From positions 1-24,107 of the IMG/VR virus record IMGVR_UViG_3300045538_000230: 24,107 bases of DNA. One strand, written 5' to 3'. The DNA is from a virus. Of the stretch, positions 8,633 through 15,598 are shown one piece after another. The position numbers and the translations under genes were made by a program. The notes beneath the pieces are model-generated. The model ran no database searches. It was not told the DNA's origin and saw only the letters and a list, made by a program, of their open reading frames with translations. Within the stretch, counting starts at the first letter, position 1. Every line of letters starts with the position of its first letter.

Positions 8633-9913
8633 TTAGGTTGTTTCTAAACTTGCAATAGCAGTTGAGAATGTTCCTTTTACAAATGCTGTCCTGTCGTTAG
8701 TCTTAACAACAACCGCACCCCTCCACTCTGCACGTAAAGTAACAAAGTTTTTAGTGAAGTCATCATTTTCGTAACCTAAGTCATACTTAACACCGTCTTT
8801 CTCAACTAAGAAAGCTTTGTCGAAGTTACCCATTAAGAAAGCACCCGCTGGTACTAAAGTAGTAGGTACGATTTTAGTCACGCCGTCCAACAATAAAGAA
8901 GAACCAATAGCTTGTAAACGGTCAATGTATCTCTTATCAGTCGCCGTTACTTTAGCAACTTTTAAACTTGCTACATCTCTAGGGTTTAAAAACGCTAAGT
9001 TTGCGCTTCCTTGCTCTGCTAACTCGATTTGTAAGTTACCAGCTACTAATACATCCACTACGTTAGCGTTATCAATCGGAGCATCAAAGTCCGCACCTGT
9101 AATAGCAAATGCAGTAGCAACAGTGTTAACACCACGTAAGTTAGTACCTGTACCGTCACCACTAAATGCAGTACTCTCTACGGCTTTGTACAATTCGCGC
9201 ATCAACTCCGCTTCAATTTCGCTTTGCATCCAATCGATATCATCCAACATTTCGTTAGATACCTTAATGAACGCAGTTGTTTTTTTAACGTTTTCGCTTG
9301 AAACAACTAAATCAAAATCGATTTTGTTTTTCAATAAACCCTCGCCTGTTTGCCCAGCTGTTCCCTCTTGGTTAGCTTGTGCTACCCAGCTAATAACATT
9401 GGAAGAAGTCGCGCGAGTTTGTAAAGCATTTAAAAATTTTGTATCTCTCGATGCAATACCATTTAAACCCTCAATTCTATCCTCAACTGGTACATTTCCA
9501 CCGCTTACATTCGCAAACGTCATATTACCAACAGCTTTAAAGGAAACTCTTCCCTCGCCTTTTTCTTTCAAAGATTTTAAAGCATCTTTGTTAGCTTCTA
9601 AACTTGCTCTTAACTCTTGAGAGAAAGATTTAGCAATTTGATTTACACTTTTCATTTTTTCTAATTTTGTGGAAATTTCCTTAAATCCAACTTCCATTTG
9701 GTTTTTAACAACTTTGATTTCATTTTTTAAGCCTTTGTTCTCTTCCTCTAAATTAGAAGCTAACTTTGCTAACTCTTCTTGGTACATTGCTACAAGTTCA
9801 GCTTGTTGCTCTTCAGGTAATTCATCGAAGTTCTCGATACCTTGCAATACTAAGAATTGCTCTAATGTTGTTTCGGACGTAAAGCCGTCCATTTTTTTAA
9901 CTGATTTTTTCAT
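8633..9913 (-). CDS. HK97-family major capsid protein
   Basis: 426 aa, ATG at 9913, one base after the protease stop. Residues ~30-110 form a charged coiled coil (EEQQAELVAMYQEELAKL ... KEISTKLEKM), like the HK97 delta/scaffold domain that the protease removes. The rest matches the phage_capsid fold: RDTKFLNALQTRATSSNVIS, then KKTTAFIKVSNEMLDDIDWM, ELMRELYKAVESTAFSGDGT, GTNLRGVNTVA, and a C-terminal part with VPAGAFLMGNFDKAFLVEKD and NFVTLRAEWRGAVVVK. These are recognisable HK97 MCP signatures (E-loop/P-domain helix, the FSGDGTGTNLRG stretch and the late GNF...FR-like region). Cleavage probably falls between the coiled coil and GEGRVSFKAV (~residue 120). A terminator follows the gene. Confidence 0.93.
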   Translation of the reverse strand: MKKSVKKMDGFTSETTLEQFLVLQGIENFDELPEEQQAELVAMYQEELAKLASNLEEENKGLKNEIKVVKNQMEVGFKEISTKLEKMKSVNQIAKSFSQELRASLEANKDALKSLKEKGEGRVSFKAVGNMTFANVSGGNVPVEDRIEGLNGIASRDTKFLNALQTRATSSNVISWVAQANQEGTAGQTGEGLLKNKIDFDLVVSSENVKKTTAFIKVSNEMLDDIDWMQSEIEAELMRELYKAVESTAFSGDGTGTNLRGVNTVATAFAITGADFDAPIDNANVVDVLVAGNLQIELAEQGSANLAFLNPRDVASLKVAKVTATDKRYIDRLQAIGSSLLLDGVTKIVPTTLVPAGAFLMGNFDKAFLVEKDGVKYDLGYENDDFTKNFVTLRAEWRGAVVVKTNDRTAFVKGTFSTAIASLETT

Positions 9914-9914
9914 G

Positions 9915-10751
9915 TTATTTTTTAATTAAGTGTTTATAAAAATTTTTCTTTGGTTGTTGCGTTTCTTCAATTTGAGTGATAACATTCGGCTCAGCTTTTA
10001 GAGTGCTGTTGCAAAATTCATAAAATTTATTTATATCTCCAAATTTATTATAAATTTTCTCTATTTGCGCTTCGTCTGTTGTATTGTTATCTAAAACACC
10101 TGTCAAAGTATTGCTACCCTGTAACACTGCGCTTATTTCAAATAATTTAGCTTCCTTAACTATCCAAAAGTAACCGCACTCATCCGCATCTTTTTCGTTT
10201 CCTAGTAATGGTAAATATTTGCCCCAATTAGCAAAACCGTCTTTGTCATACGTATCGTTAATTGCTAAATCAATGGTAACATATTGCATCCCAACGCTAT
10301 GCTGGTTAATCATATTGTTTTTGTATTGGTGGAATATACTAGGGTTTAAAGCTTTGATTATTTCCACATCACTAACAAGGCTCTCGGTTGTGCCCTCTTT
10401 ATCTATACCCAACTGCTCCCAACTTAATTCAAGCTCTAAAGTTTTTAAAGCTTTACCAATCTTAGCCGTAACATCGGCTTTGTGGTCGGCTAAAATGAAC
10501 GGTACATTTTCGTTTATTGATTTCGCAAAACAACCACCCAAATGAACATCGCCATGATTATCCAACCAATTATAAGTGTTGCCTATAATCGTACGATATA
10601 ATACCTCTTCCTCATCCATTGGCAAAGATTTGTTTTCGATTTGCAACACCTTTAAGGGCACTTGGTTAATACCGTTTACAAACCTTTTTACAGTTGATTT
10701 TTTAAATCTAATCAACTCTTTTTTATTCTCGATTATGTGTTTTAGTTCCAT
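9915..10751 (-). CDS. HK97-family prohead protease (peptidase S78)
   Basis: 278 aa, ATG at 10751 directly after the portal stop. His90 in VPFILADHKADVTAKIGK and Ser152 in INQHSVGMQYVTID are the expected catalytic His and Ser of the HK97 prohead protease fold. AKLFEISAVLQGSNTLTG (~201-218) matches the conserved ELxEISxVxxxxNP-like end of the domain. The tail after ~220 is variable and charged. The enzyme digests the capsid delta domain after prohead assembly. Its place between portal and MCP is the standard HK97 order. It is longer than the smallest family members because of an N-terminal extension of about 50 residues (KKSTVKRFVNGINQVPLKVL). Confidence 0.88.
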   Translation of the reverse strand: MELKHIIENKKELIRFKKSTVKRFVNGINQVPLKVLQIENKSLPMDEEEVLYRTIIGNTYNWLDNHGDVHLGGCFAKSINENVPFILADHKADVTAKIGKALKTLELELSWEQLGIDKEGTTESLVSDVEIIKALNPSIFHQYKNNMINQHSVGMQYVTIDLAINDTYDKDGFANWGKYLPLLGNEKDADECGYFWIVKEAKLFEISAVLQGSNTLTGVLDNNTTDEAQIEKIYNKFGDINKFYEFCNSTLKAEPNVITQIEETQQPKKNFYKHLIKK

Positions 10752-10752
10752 T

Positions 10753-12102
10753 TTATAAGTTATTTTTTAATTGACTAATTAATTTTGCTTTTTCCTCTTC
10801 ACTCATTGTTGCAATAATGTTGTTTACAACCAACGGACTTAATAAAGTCGCAAATTTGCTTTGTTTTTCATCCTCTGTATAAGCTTGGTAATCTAACTCT
10901 GTACGTGCTTCATCAATAGTAATTAAACCAGCTTGAACCAATTTTAAAACCGCTTCAATATCTGCATTCCTATCCTGTTTTAATGCCAAAATATTACCGC
11001 TGTCAATTTCAATCTTATAGTTCAATCCTGTAATAGCATTGTAACGCTTAATTAACTGCTTATTTTTTTGCGCTAAAATCTGCTCCATTAAAGGAATACA
11101 AGTTTGATTATAAAAATCTTTCATTGCTTCTTGCATATTCGCGTAAGTTGAAGCACTTACATCGCCGAAAATAATAGATTGAACACCAAATAACCCACAA
11201 ACCGCGCGTAAATGTTCGGCTCTCATTCCTAGCAACTGCATATCTGTTGCGCTCATTCCTAGTTGCTTGTAATCAACCGCCCCTTGTAATGCAACAATTT
11301 TATTAGCGTTTTTTGCACCACCAATACGGCTGTTTAAATCCTTTTGAATTATCTCTTTATCATTCGCTGTTAATATCAAATCGTTTTTAGATGAAATAAT
11401 ACCACTTGCCCCCCTATTTTCGTATAAGCTACTTTCGGCTATATTTCGGTTTGTTGAAGCTTTTAGCAAATCGTAACCAGCTTGTAACGGACTTAACCCC
11501 TCAGCTTTTCGAATACCCTCAATGCTTGGATTGAAGTAGTGAGTGTGCATAATTTCCAACGGTGCTATTTTACGAATGGCTACACCGTCGTTAAATTCGT
11601 ATCTATCAATGTCCGATAATATACTTTGGCTTTCTCTCCATGCACGTACGTTTTGAGTTGGGAGTATGTAGTTCTTAATGGGTAATTTAGCACCCATGTA
11701 TTCGTAGGGGGTATAGTGGTAAGCATCGCCAGTAAGCAATAAATATAAAACTTCCTTGTAAAGTGCCTGTTCAAAGCTATCATTGTCGTGCCAATTCTCA
11801 AACAAAAAAGTTTTTAGTTCATCTTTACCCTTGATAAACTCAGCGTCTTGAGTTAATATAATAGGCAAACTAGCAGTAACTTTAGCTATACGAGTAGCAA
11901 CCGCGTAAACCATATCATTAGTTATATACCCCTCATTGATTAGTATATCTTCACTGATATTTAAACCTAAGCGACCGCTAGAAAATAACGGTATAAACAC
12001 GCTTTCACTTGTCGCGCCTTGCTTCTGCTGGTCTGCGAAAACATTAAACGGTTCATTCTTAACCGCTTTTAGTATATTGGAAATATAGTTTTTTATTATC
12101 AT
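10753..12102 (-). CDS. HK97-family portal protein
   Basis: 449 aa from the ATG at 12102 (MIIKNYISNILKAVKNEPFN). The longer frame starts at a TTG at 12141 inside TerL and is not needed. Family signatures include the N-terminal SGRLGLNISEDILINEGYI, VYAVATRIAKVTASLPI, a middle part with LLLTGDAYHYTPY, IEGIRKAEGLSPLQAGYDLL, ENRGASGIIS, and the MRAEHLRAVCGLFGVQSIIF clip/stem region. The protein forms the dodecameric DNA entry ring at one capsid vertex and binds TerL. The C-terminal 50 residues are charged and may contact scaffold or connector. It lies between TerL and protease as expected. Confidence 0.9.
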   Translation of the reverse strand: MIIKNYISNILKAVKNEPFNVFADQQKQGATSESVFIPLFSSGRLGLNISEDILINEGYITNDMVYAVATRIAKVTASLPIILTQDAEFIKGKDELKTFLFENWHDNDSFEQALYKEVLYLLLTGDAYHYTPYEYMGAKLPIKNYILPTQNVRAWRESQSILSDIDRYEFNDGVAIRKIAPLEIMHTHYFNPSIEGIRKAEGLSPLQAGYDLLKASTNRNIAESSLYENRGASGIISSKNDLILTANDKEIIQKDLNSRIGGAKNANKIVALQGAVDYKQLGMSATDMQLLGMRAEHLRAVCGLFGVQSIIFGDVSASTYANMQEAMKDFYNQTCIPLMEQILAQKNKQLIKRYNAITGLNYKIEIDSGNILALKQDRNADIEAVLKLVQAGLITIDEARTELDYQAYTEDEKQSKFATLLSPLVVNNIIATMSEEEKAKLISQLKNNL

Positions 12103-12124
12103 GTTTACAAAATTATAAAAAAAA

Positions 12125-13282
12125 TCAATAAGAATAATCAAACCACCTTAAATAATATCCAATAGCATCTATACTATGGTCGTTGCCGTCCTCAGGTACT
12201 TCTCCTGAACGGTCTTTCCATTTGTAGTTGTATAGTTCGTCTTGAATGCTTGTACTCTCAGGAGTAACAAATAACTTGTAGCTTTGGAGTAGTTGCAAGG
12301 TGGCCAACTTCTTTTTGCCCAAACATGGGACAGCATTGTACCCGTTCAAAACCAGCATATTGATTAAGTCAGGTCTTGCATTATCACAAACAATCACTTT
12401 GCTTTTATCCTTAATTTTGGTTTTAAGCATTTCCAAAAGGTTATTAACATTCAAACCGCTCGAATATATTTCTTGCTTTACCCACATTTGTTTGTCGCGC
12501 TTACTTACAGCACACTTTGTAAGGGTAAAAGGATCTTTCATTCCCCAGTCTATGCAATACCCGAAAATATCAGTATCAGGAAATGGACTAACCTCCCAAT
12601 CTGTAATAATTGTACCTGATACCCTACCCAATAAGCCTAAACCGTAAACCCTCCACCAATTATAGTAGTAGCCTGTTGTACCTCGTTTTAACTCCTGATT
12701 GTGTTTAAGTTGTGCGGTTCGCAAATCTTTAATTTGGTCTTCTGTTAGGTTCTCAATGTTATCTAAAAAAGTGGAGTGTATAACCTTAGTGCGCTGGTCT
12801 TCCAATATTCCGCACGTATCAATCCAAAACTTAGCACTCGGGTTGTAATCTAGGAATATTGCACCCCTAGTACGTTGGAATAATTGGTGTAAAATTTCAT
12901 ACTTCATGTAGTTGCACTCATTGACAAAAAGTATATCCCTTTTGGCTCCATGTGCTTTGCCCGAATTGTCAAACCCAATGAACTTAATTTGGCTTTGTCC
13001 GATTTTGTATGTGTTTGGGTTTTGTGTTCGTATGTTAGCAATATTTTCATTGCACGAATTAAGGATATGTTCAAAGTCAACAATAGCACCGTCTTTTAAA
13101 TGCGGTGTGCTGTGGCTTACAACGTGTATGATTAATGGCTTTTTGCTCCACTTAGCTATAAAGTAGAGTAATTGTAAAGTACTGTAAGTTTTGCCACTTC
13201 TTGTACCTCCTTGATTAATAATATACCTAAACTTATCTTTATAAGCTTTAGCGGTTTCCTCAAACGTCGTCGTTATCTTCAT
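12125..13282 (-). CDS. terL: Terminase large subunit
   Basis: 385 aa from the ATG at 13282 (MKITTTFEETAKAYKDK); the TTG six bases upstream is less likely. ATPase domain: Walker A GGTRSGKT (25-32) and Walker B DILFVNE (116-122), where VNE supplies the catalytic Glu. Nuclease domain (RNase H fold): Asp245 in YCIDWGMKDP, Asp300 in VIVCDNARPD, and D368/D372 in EDGNDHSIDAIGYYL. This is the Terminase_3/XtmB-like type. It packages DNA into the prohead and cuts concatemers. The start overlaps the end of TerS by 23 bases, supporting coupled translation. Confidence 0.95.
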   Translation of the reverse strand: MKITTTFEETAKAYKDKFRYIINQGGTRSGKTYSTLQLLYFIAKWSKKPLIIHVVSHSTPHLKDGAIVDFEHILNSCNENIANIRTQNPNTYKIGQSQIKFIGFDNSGKAHGAKRDILFVNECNYMKYEILHQLFQRTRGAIFLDYNPSAKFWIDTCGILEDQRTKVIHSTFLDNIENLTEDQIKDLRTAQLKHNQELKRGTTGYYYNWWRVYGLGLLGRVSGTIITDWEVSPFPDTDIFGYCIDWGMKDPFTLTKCAVSKRDKQMWVKQEIYSSGLNVNNLLEMLKTKIKDKSKVIVCDNARPDLINMLVLNGYNAVPCLGKKKLATLQLLQSYKLFVTPESTSIQDELYNYKWKDRSGEVPEDGNDHSIDAIGYYLRWFDYSY

Positions 13283-13685
13283 TATCAAACATTTGCTTTA
13301 AATCTTCAAATGCTTTTGCAACATCGGGACTGTTGACAATTACAGTAGGCTTATCCATTTTATCTCCGCCTGTTGTATGGTCAATATGTTGCATTGATAA
13401 CCTCCTTAACTCTTCCTGATTACCAATTAACTTCATGAGTGCCATTTGCAAAGCTGGGCTGTTTGATTTGTACCATTTTGACCGCATAGACACCTTTAAT
13501 TCGGTGCGGTTTGTTTCTAGTAATTCTTTTAGCTCGTTACTTTCGTTACTGTCAATAGGAAAATACTCGTAAAAAGTTTTTTTAGCAATAGGTAAAAAAG
13601 CGACTATGTCCTCAATAAAAAATAGCTTATGTTTTACTATTACCTCCTTTGCTTGTTCGTATATTTTTTTTCTATCGTATGCCAT
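13260..13685 (-). CDS. terS: Terminase small subunit-like protein
   Basis: 141 aa, ATG at 13685. The N-terminal part (EQAKEVIVKHKLFFIEDIVA ... AKKTFYEYFP) looks like a helix-turn-helix DNA-binding module. ELKELLETNRTELKVSMRSK and LQMALMKLIGNQEELRRLSM form helices, typical of the oligomerisation region. The C-terminus is acidic (KQMFDNEDNDDV), as often seen where TerS contacts TerL. Position directly before terL supports the call. The first 25 bases of this gene are duplicated at 14074-14098 with one mismatch. The upstream 49-aa gene overlaps its start by 14 bases. Confidence 0.78.
   Translation of the reverse strand: MAYDRKKIYEQAKEVIVKHKLFFIEDIVAFLPIAKKTFYEYFPIDSNESNELKELLETNRTELKVSMRSKWYKSNSPALQMALMKLIGNQEELRRLSMQHIDHTTGGDKMDKPTVIVNSPDVAKAFEDLKQMFDNEDNDDV
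13661..13685. repeat. 25-bp direct repeat, copy 1 (start of TerS)
   Basis: Positions 13661-13685 match 14074-14098 at 24 of 25 bases (the difference is at 13668 versus 14081). In the minus sense this copy is the ATG and first eight codons of TerS (MAYDRKKI). The two copies bound the segment holding the 56-aa and 49-aa genes. Confidence 0.9.
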
Positions 13686-13821
13686 AGTTCTCTATTTGTT
13701 TTTTGATAAAGTTAATAAAATCCTTATCATTTTTTTGCTGTAAAGTTACAGAAAAATAAATCTGTACCTTTTTGTTTTCTACTGGCTTTCTACCCGCTCC
13801 AATTCTTTTTCCGCCTTTCAT
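13672..13821 (-). CDS. Small basic phage protein (MKGGKRIGAGRKP type)
   Basis: 49 aa, ATG at 13821-13819, formed by a TAATG overlap with the upstream 56-aa gene. It starts MKGGKRIGAGRKPVENKKVQ, a G/K/R-rich pattern common in tiny phage proteins, sometimes with a DNA-binding AT-hook or MetJ/Arc-like fold, then a strand (VQIYFSVTL) and a helix (DKDFINFIKKQIENYG), which fits a short ribbon-helix-helix-like protein. The TAG stop falls at 13674-13672, inside the start of TerS. It lies within the segment bounded by the duplicated TerS start. Function is unknown. Confidence 0.6.
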   Translation of the reverse strand: MKGGKRIGAGRKPVENKKVQIYFSVTLQQKNDKDFINFIKKQIENYGIR

Positions 13822-13991
13822 TACTCAGCTAAATTAGCGTTTATATAATCTAAAGTTACAAATCTTGAAATTACAAATTTATTGAATATTTTAAACATTC
13901 CGTTATCTATTACAATAATTTTATATTCTCTTACTTTTCCTTCAACGTTTAATTTTAATTTGGTTCCGATTGTAATTTCTTCTGTTTTCAT
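13821..13991 (-). CDS. Small hypothetical protein in the cassette upstream of TerS
   Basis: 56 aa, ATG at 13991, stop TAA at 13823-13821 overlapping the next ATG (TAATG). Sequence starts MKTEEITIGTKLKLNVEGKV, then YKIIVIDNGMFKIFNKFVIS, probably a small beta-barrel or SH3-like protein. A TATATTTG -7 element lies 33 bases upstream (14031-14024), so the cassette has its own promoter candidate. No homologue is recognised. The coding case rests on the ATG, the coupled neighbour, the promoter and the lack of stops. Confidence 0.5.
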   Translation of the reverse strand: MKTEEITIGTKLKLNVEGKVREYKIIVIDNGMFKIFNKFVISRFVTLDYINANLAE

Positions 13992-14023
13992 GTTGTTTAT
14001 TTTTTATATTGTTAATTATAATA

Positions 14024-14031
14024 CAAATATA
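14024..14031 (-). promoter_or_regulatory. Candidate -7 element TATATTTG for the small cassette
   Basis: Minus strand 14031-14024 reads TATATTTG, a full match to the Bacteroidota -7 consensus TAnnTTTG, placed 33 bases before the ATG at 13991. The -33 region is T-rich but has no clear TTG. Confidence 0.45.
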
Positions 14032-14073
14032 AACATTTATTTTGATTAAAAAAATATTTATTCAATTATTTTA

Positions 14074-14098
14074 ATATTTTCTTTCTATCGTATGCCAT
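14074..14098. repeat. 25-bp direct repeat, copy 2 (TerS-start remnant after the methyltransferase)
   Basis: In the minus sense it forms a TAATG junction with the methyltransferase stop and would encode MAYDRKKILK before a stop, a ten-residue copy of the TerS N-terminus. It is probably a remnant of the original MTase-TerS junction or a duplication made during cassette insertion. Confidence 0.88.
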
Positions 14099-15261
14099 TA
14101 ATCAAATTCTTTAGTTACTACTCCATTTCTTTTTATTGTTAATGTAGGGTCAAGTGCTTTCATTCTCTTAACTATTACATCGCAGTATTTAGGGTCTAGT
14201 TCCATTCCGTAACATTTTCTTTTAAGTTGGTGTGATGCTACCATTGTTGAACCTGAGCCAAGAAAAAAATCTAAAATCAATTCATTTTTATTGGTAATAT
14301 TTTCTATTGCCATTGCTGGTAGTTCAATAGGTTTTTGTGTTGGGTGTAAATAAGTAGAGCTTCCATCTTTACCAATACTCCAAACACTACCAAGTCTTTT
14401 TCCTTTTATTTCTGCACCCCTATGATAAACTAAAGCTATTTCAAAATCAGTTGAAAATGTTTTTTTTAAATCGCCAATACCACCCCCACCTTTATCCCAA
14501 ATAATCATATTAGACAATTCTCCAATAGTTTCGCAAAATTCAATCCACTCTTTTAAAACTTTCCAACTTGTCCAAACAAAAACAAATCCTTTTGAAAATA
14601 GTGGTAAATTATTAATCCATTCAGTTATAAATACATTATCATTTTCTAATACATTAAACTTTTGGCTCTTAGTTCGCATATTTGATTGATAGCTTACTCC
14701 GTAAGGTGGGTCAGTAAATACCATATCCGCCTTTTGCCCATTCATCAACTTTGCCACCGTATCGGAACAGGTACTATCCCCACACAACAACCTATGCTCT
14801 CCAATCTCGTATAAATCCCCCAATACCGTTTTAGGCTCTTCGGGTGGTGTACTATCAAAATCATCCTCTTCGGCTTCAAGTACTTGGTCTGCTTCAAAAT
14901 TAGGCACATCCAAACCCCAAGCATCCAACTGTTCGGTGTCCCATTCATTGGATAACATTTCCCAGTCCCACTCTCCACCGCTTACGTTATCTTTGATTAT
15001 AAATTGCCTTTGTTCATCCTCTGTTAAATCACTTGCTTTGATTATCGGCACTTCTTTTAATCCAGCTTCAATACACGCTTTTAAACGCATATTTCCGCCC
15101 AATACAATCATATCAGCATTAACAACTATTGGTCGAATTTCCAACATTTTAGGAAACTCTTTAATCGAGTTTACCAGCTTTACAAATTTATCATCTTTAA
15201 TAACTCTAGGATTATTCGGATTATTTTTTACTTCAGATATTTTTATTATTTCTGTTTTCAT
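14098..15261 (-). CDS. ParB-like nuclease domain fused to DNA (adenine-N6 or cytosine-N4) methyltransferase
   Basis: 387 aa, ATG at 15261. Residues ~1-95 form a ParB/Srx-like domain (NNPNNPRVIKDD; ADMIVLGGNMRLKACIEAGL; the GGNMR core). An acidic linker at ~125-142 leads to the methyltransferase: GEHRLLCGDST at 154-164, DPPYGVSYQ with motif IV DPPY at 184-187, HPTQKPIELP, and the AdoMet-binding FFLGSGSTMVAS near 332-343. Motif IV before motif I indicates the beta class. Such fusions are common in phages, where they modify phage DNA against host restriction. It is the first gene of the late operon, separated from the upstream nuclease gene by a candidate promoter and a terminator-like hairpin. 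Target sequence and base cannot be read from the protein alone. Confidence 0.9.
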   Translation of the reverse strand: MKTEIIKISEVKNNPNNPRVIKDDKFVKLVNSIKEFPKMLEIRPIVVNADMIVLGGNMRLKACIEAGLKEVPIIKASDLTEDEQRQFIIKDNVSGGEWDWEMLSNEWDTEQLDAWGLDVPNFEADQVLEAEEDDFDSTPPEEPKTVLGDLYEIGEHRLLCGDSTCSDTVAKLMNGQKADMVFTDPPYGVSYQSNMRTKSQKFNVLENDNVFITEWINNLPLFSKGFVFVWTSWKVLKEWIEFCETIGELSNMIIWDKGGGGIGDLKKTFSTDFEIALVYHRGAEIKGKRLGSVWSIGKDGSSTYLHPTQKPIELPAMAIENITNKNELILDFFLGSGSTMVASHQLKRKCYGMELDPKYCDVIVKRMKALDPTLTIKRNGVVTKEFD

Positions 15262-15276
15262 GAAAGTATGTTTTTT

Positions 15277-15304
15277 AAAAAAAAGGGCTGGAGTTACCCA
15301 CCCC
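15277..15304 (-). terminator. Terminator or leader attenuator before the methyltransferase
   Basis: On the minus strand, GGGGTGG (15304-15298) pairs with CCAGCCC (15291-15285) at six of seven positions around a six-base loop, followed by eight T (15284-15277). It ends 16 bases before the ATG at 15261 and lies downstream of the TATATTTG box at 15344-15337. It could end the helicase/nuclease transcript or attenuate entry into the late operon. Confidence 0.6.
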
Positions 15305-15336
15305 CTCTAAACAATTAAACTTTAAGTATGGAAATG

Positions 15337-15344
15337 CAAATATA
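15337..15344 (-). promoter_or_regulatory. Candidate late promoter -7 element TATATTTG
   Basis: Minus strand 15344-15337 reads TATATTTG, matching TAnnTTTG, a few bases after the VRR-NUC stop and about 75 bases before the methyltransferase ATG. The -33 element would lie in the end of the nuclease gene; I see no clear TTG there. Confidence 0.45.
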
Positions 15345-15352
15345 GTAAAAAA

Positions 15353-15598
15353 TTAATAAATAATACCATTTTTCTCGTGCCAACAATAAGCCTGAAAACC
15401 TTTTTTTCTAAGTTCATCAATTCGGAACTTTTGCAAATCTTTCAAAGTATCGTTACCCTTTTTTAATTCTACAAAGGTTGTTTTTCCGTCTTTAAGCATC
15501 ATTAAATCGGGAAATCCTGTTTGATTAAGGCGAATAGTTTTTAAAACCAAATAGCCTTGTTCCTCCATTTTTTTAATAAATTTTGCTTGGAAAGTCAT
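15353..15598 (-). CDS. VRR-NUC domain nuclease
   Basis: 81 aa, ATG at 15598. Compact VRR-NUC (PD-(D/E)xK) fold: N-terminal helix, TGFPDLMMLKDG with catalytic Asp31, TFVELKKG with Glu44 and Lys46, and LKDLQKFRIDELRKKGFQAY with Gln56. This is the small stand-alone type common in phages, often next to helicases, acting on branched or structured DNA. The start lies inside the end of the SNF2-type helicase gene with a 26-base overlap, so the two are probably co-translated and work together, a known association of VRR-NUC with SNF2 helicases. Confidence 0.88.
   Translation of the reverse strand: MTFQAKFIKKMEEQGYLVLKTIRLNQTGFPDLMMLKDGKTTFVELKKGNDTLKDLQKFRIDELRKKGFQAYCWHEKNGIIY

Noticed and set aside
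8817-9620. 267-aa plus-strand ORF opposite the capsid gene
   Set aside because: It is the antisense shadow of the MCP; the minus strand has clear capsid motifs and operon spacing. The same applies to the other plus-strand frames opposite the late genes.
12103-12141. Upstream TTG start for the portal gene
   Set aside because: It overlaps the TerL end and adds a Phe/Ile-rich stretch not typical of portals; ATG at 12102 is available.
15309-15319. A plus-strand AAACAATTAAA identical to the early leader element, followed by a short ATG frame
   Set aside because: No TAnnTTTG box or TACAAA palindrome precedes it, and the following frame has five codons; probably chance in AT-rich DNA.
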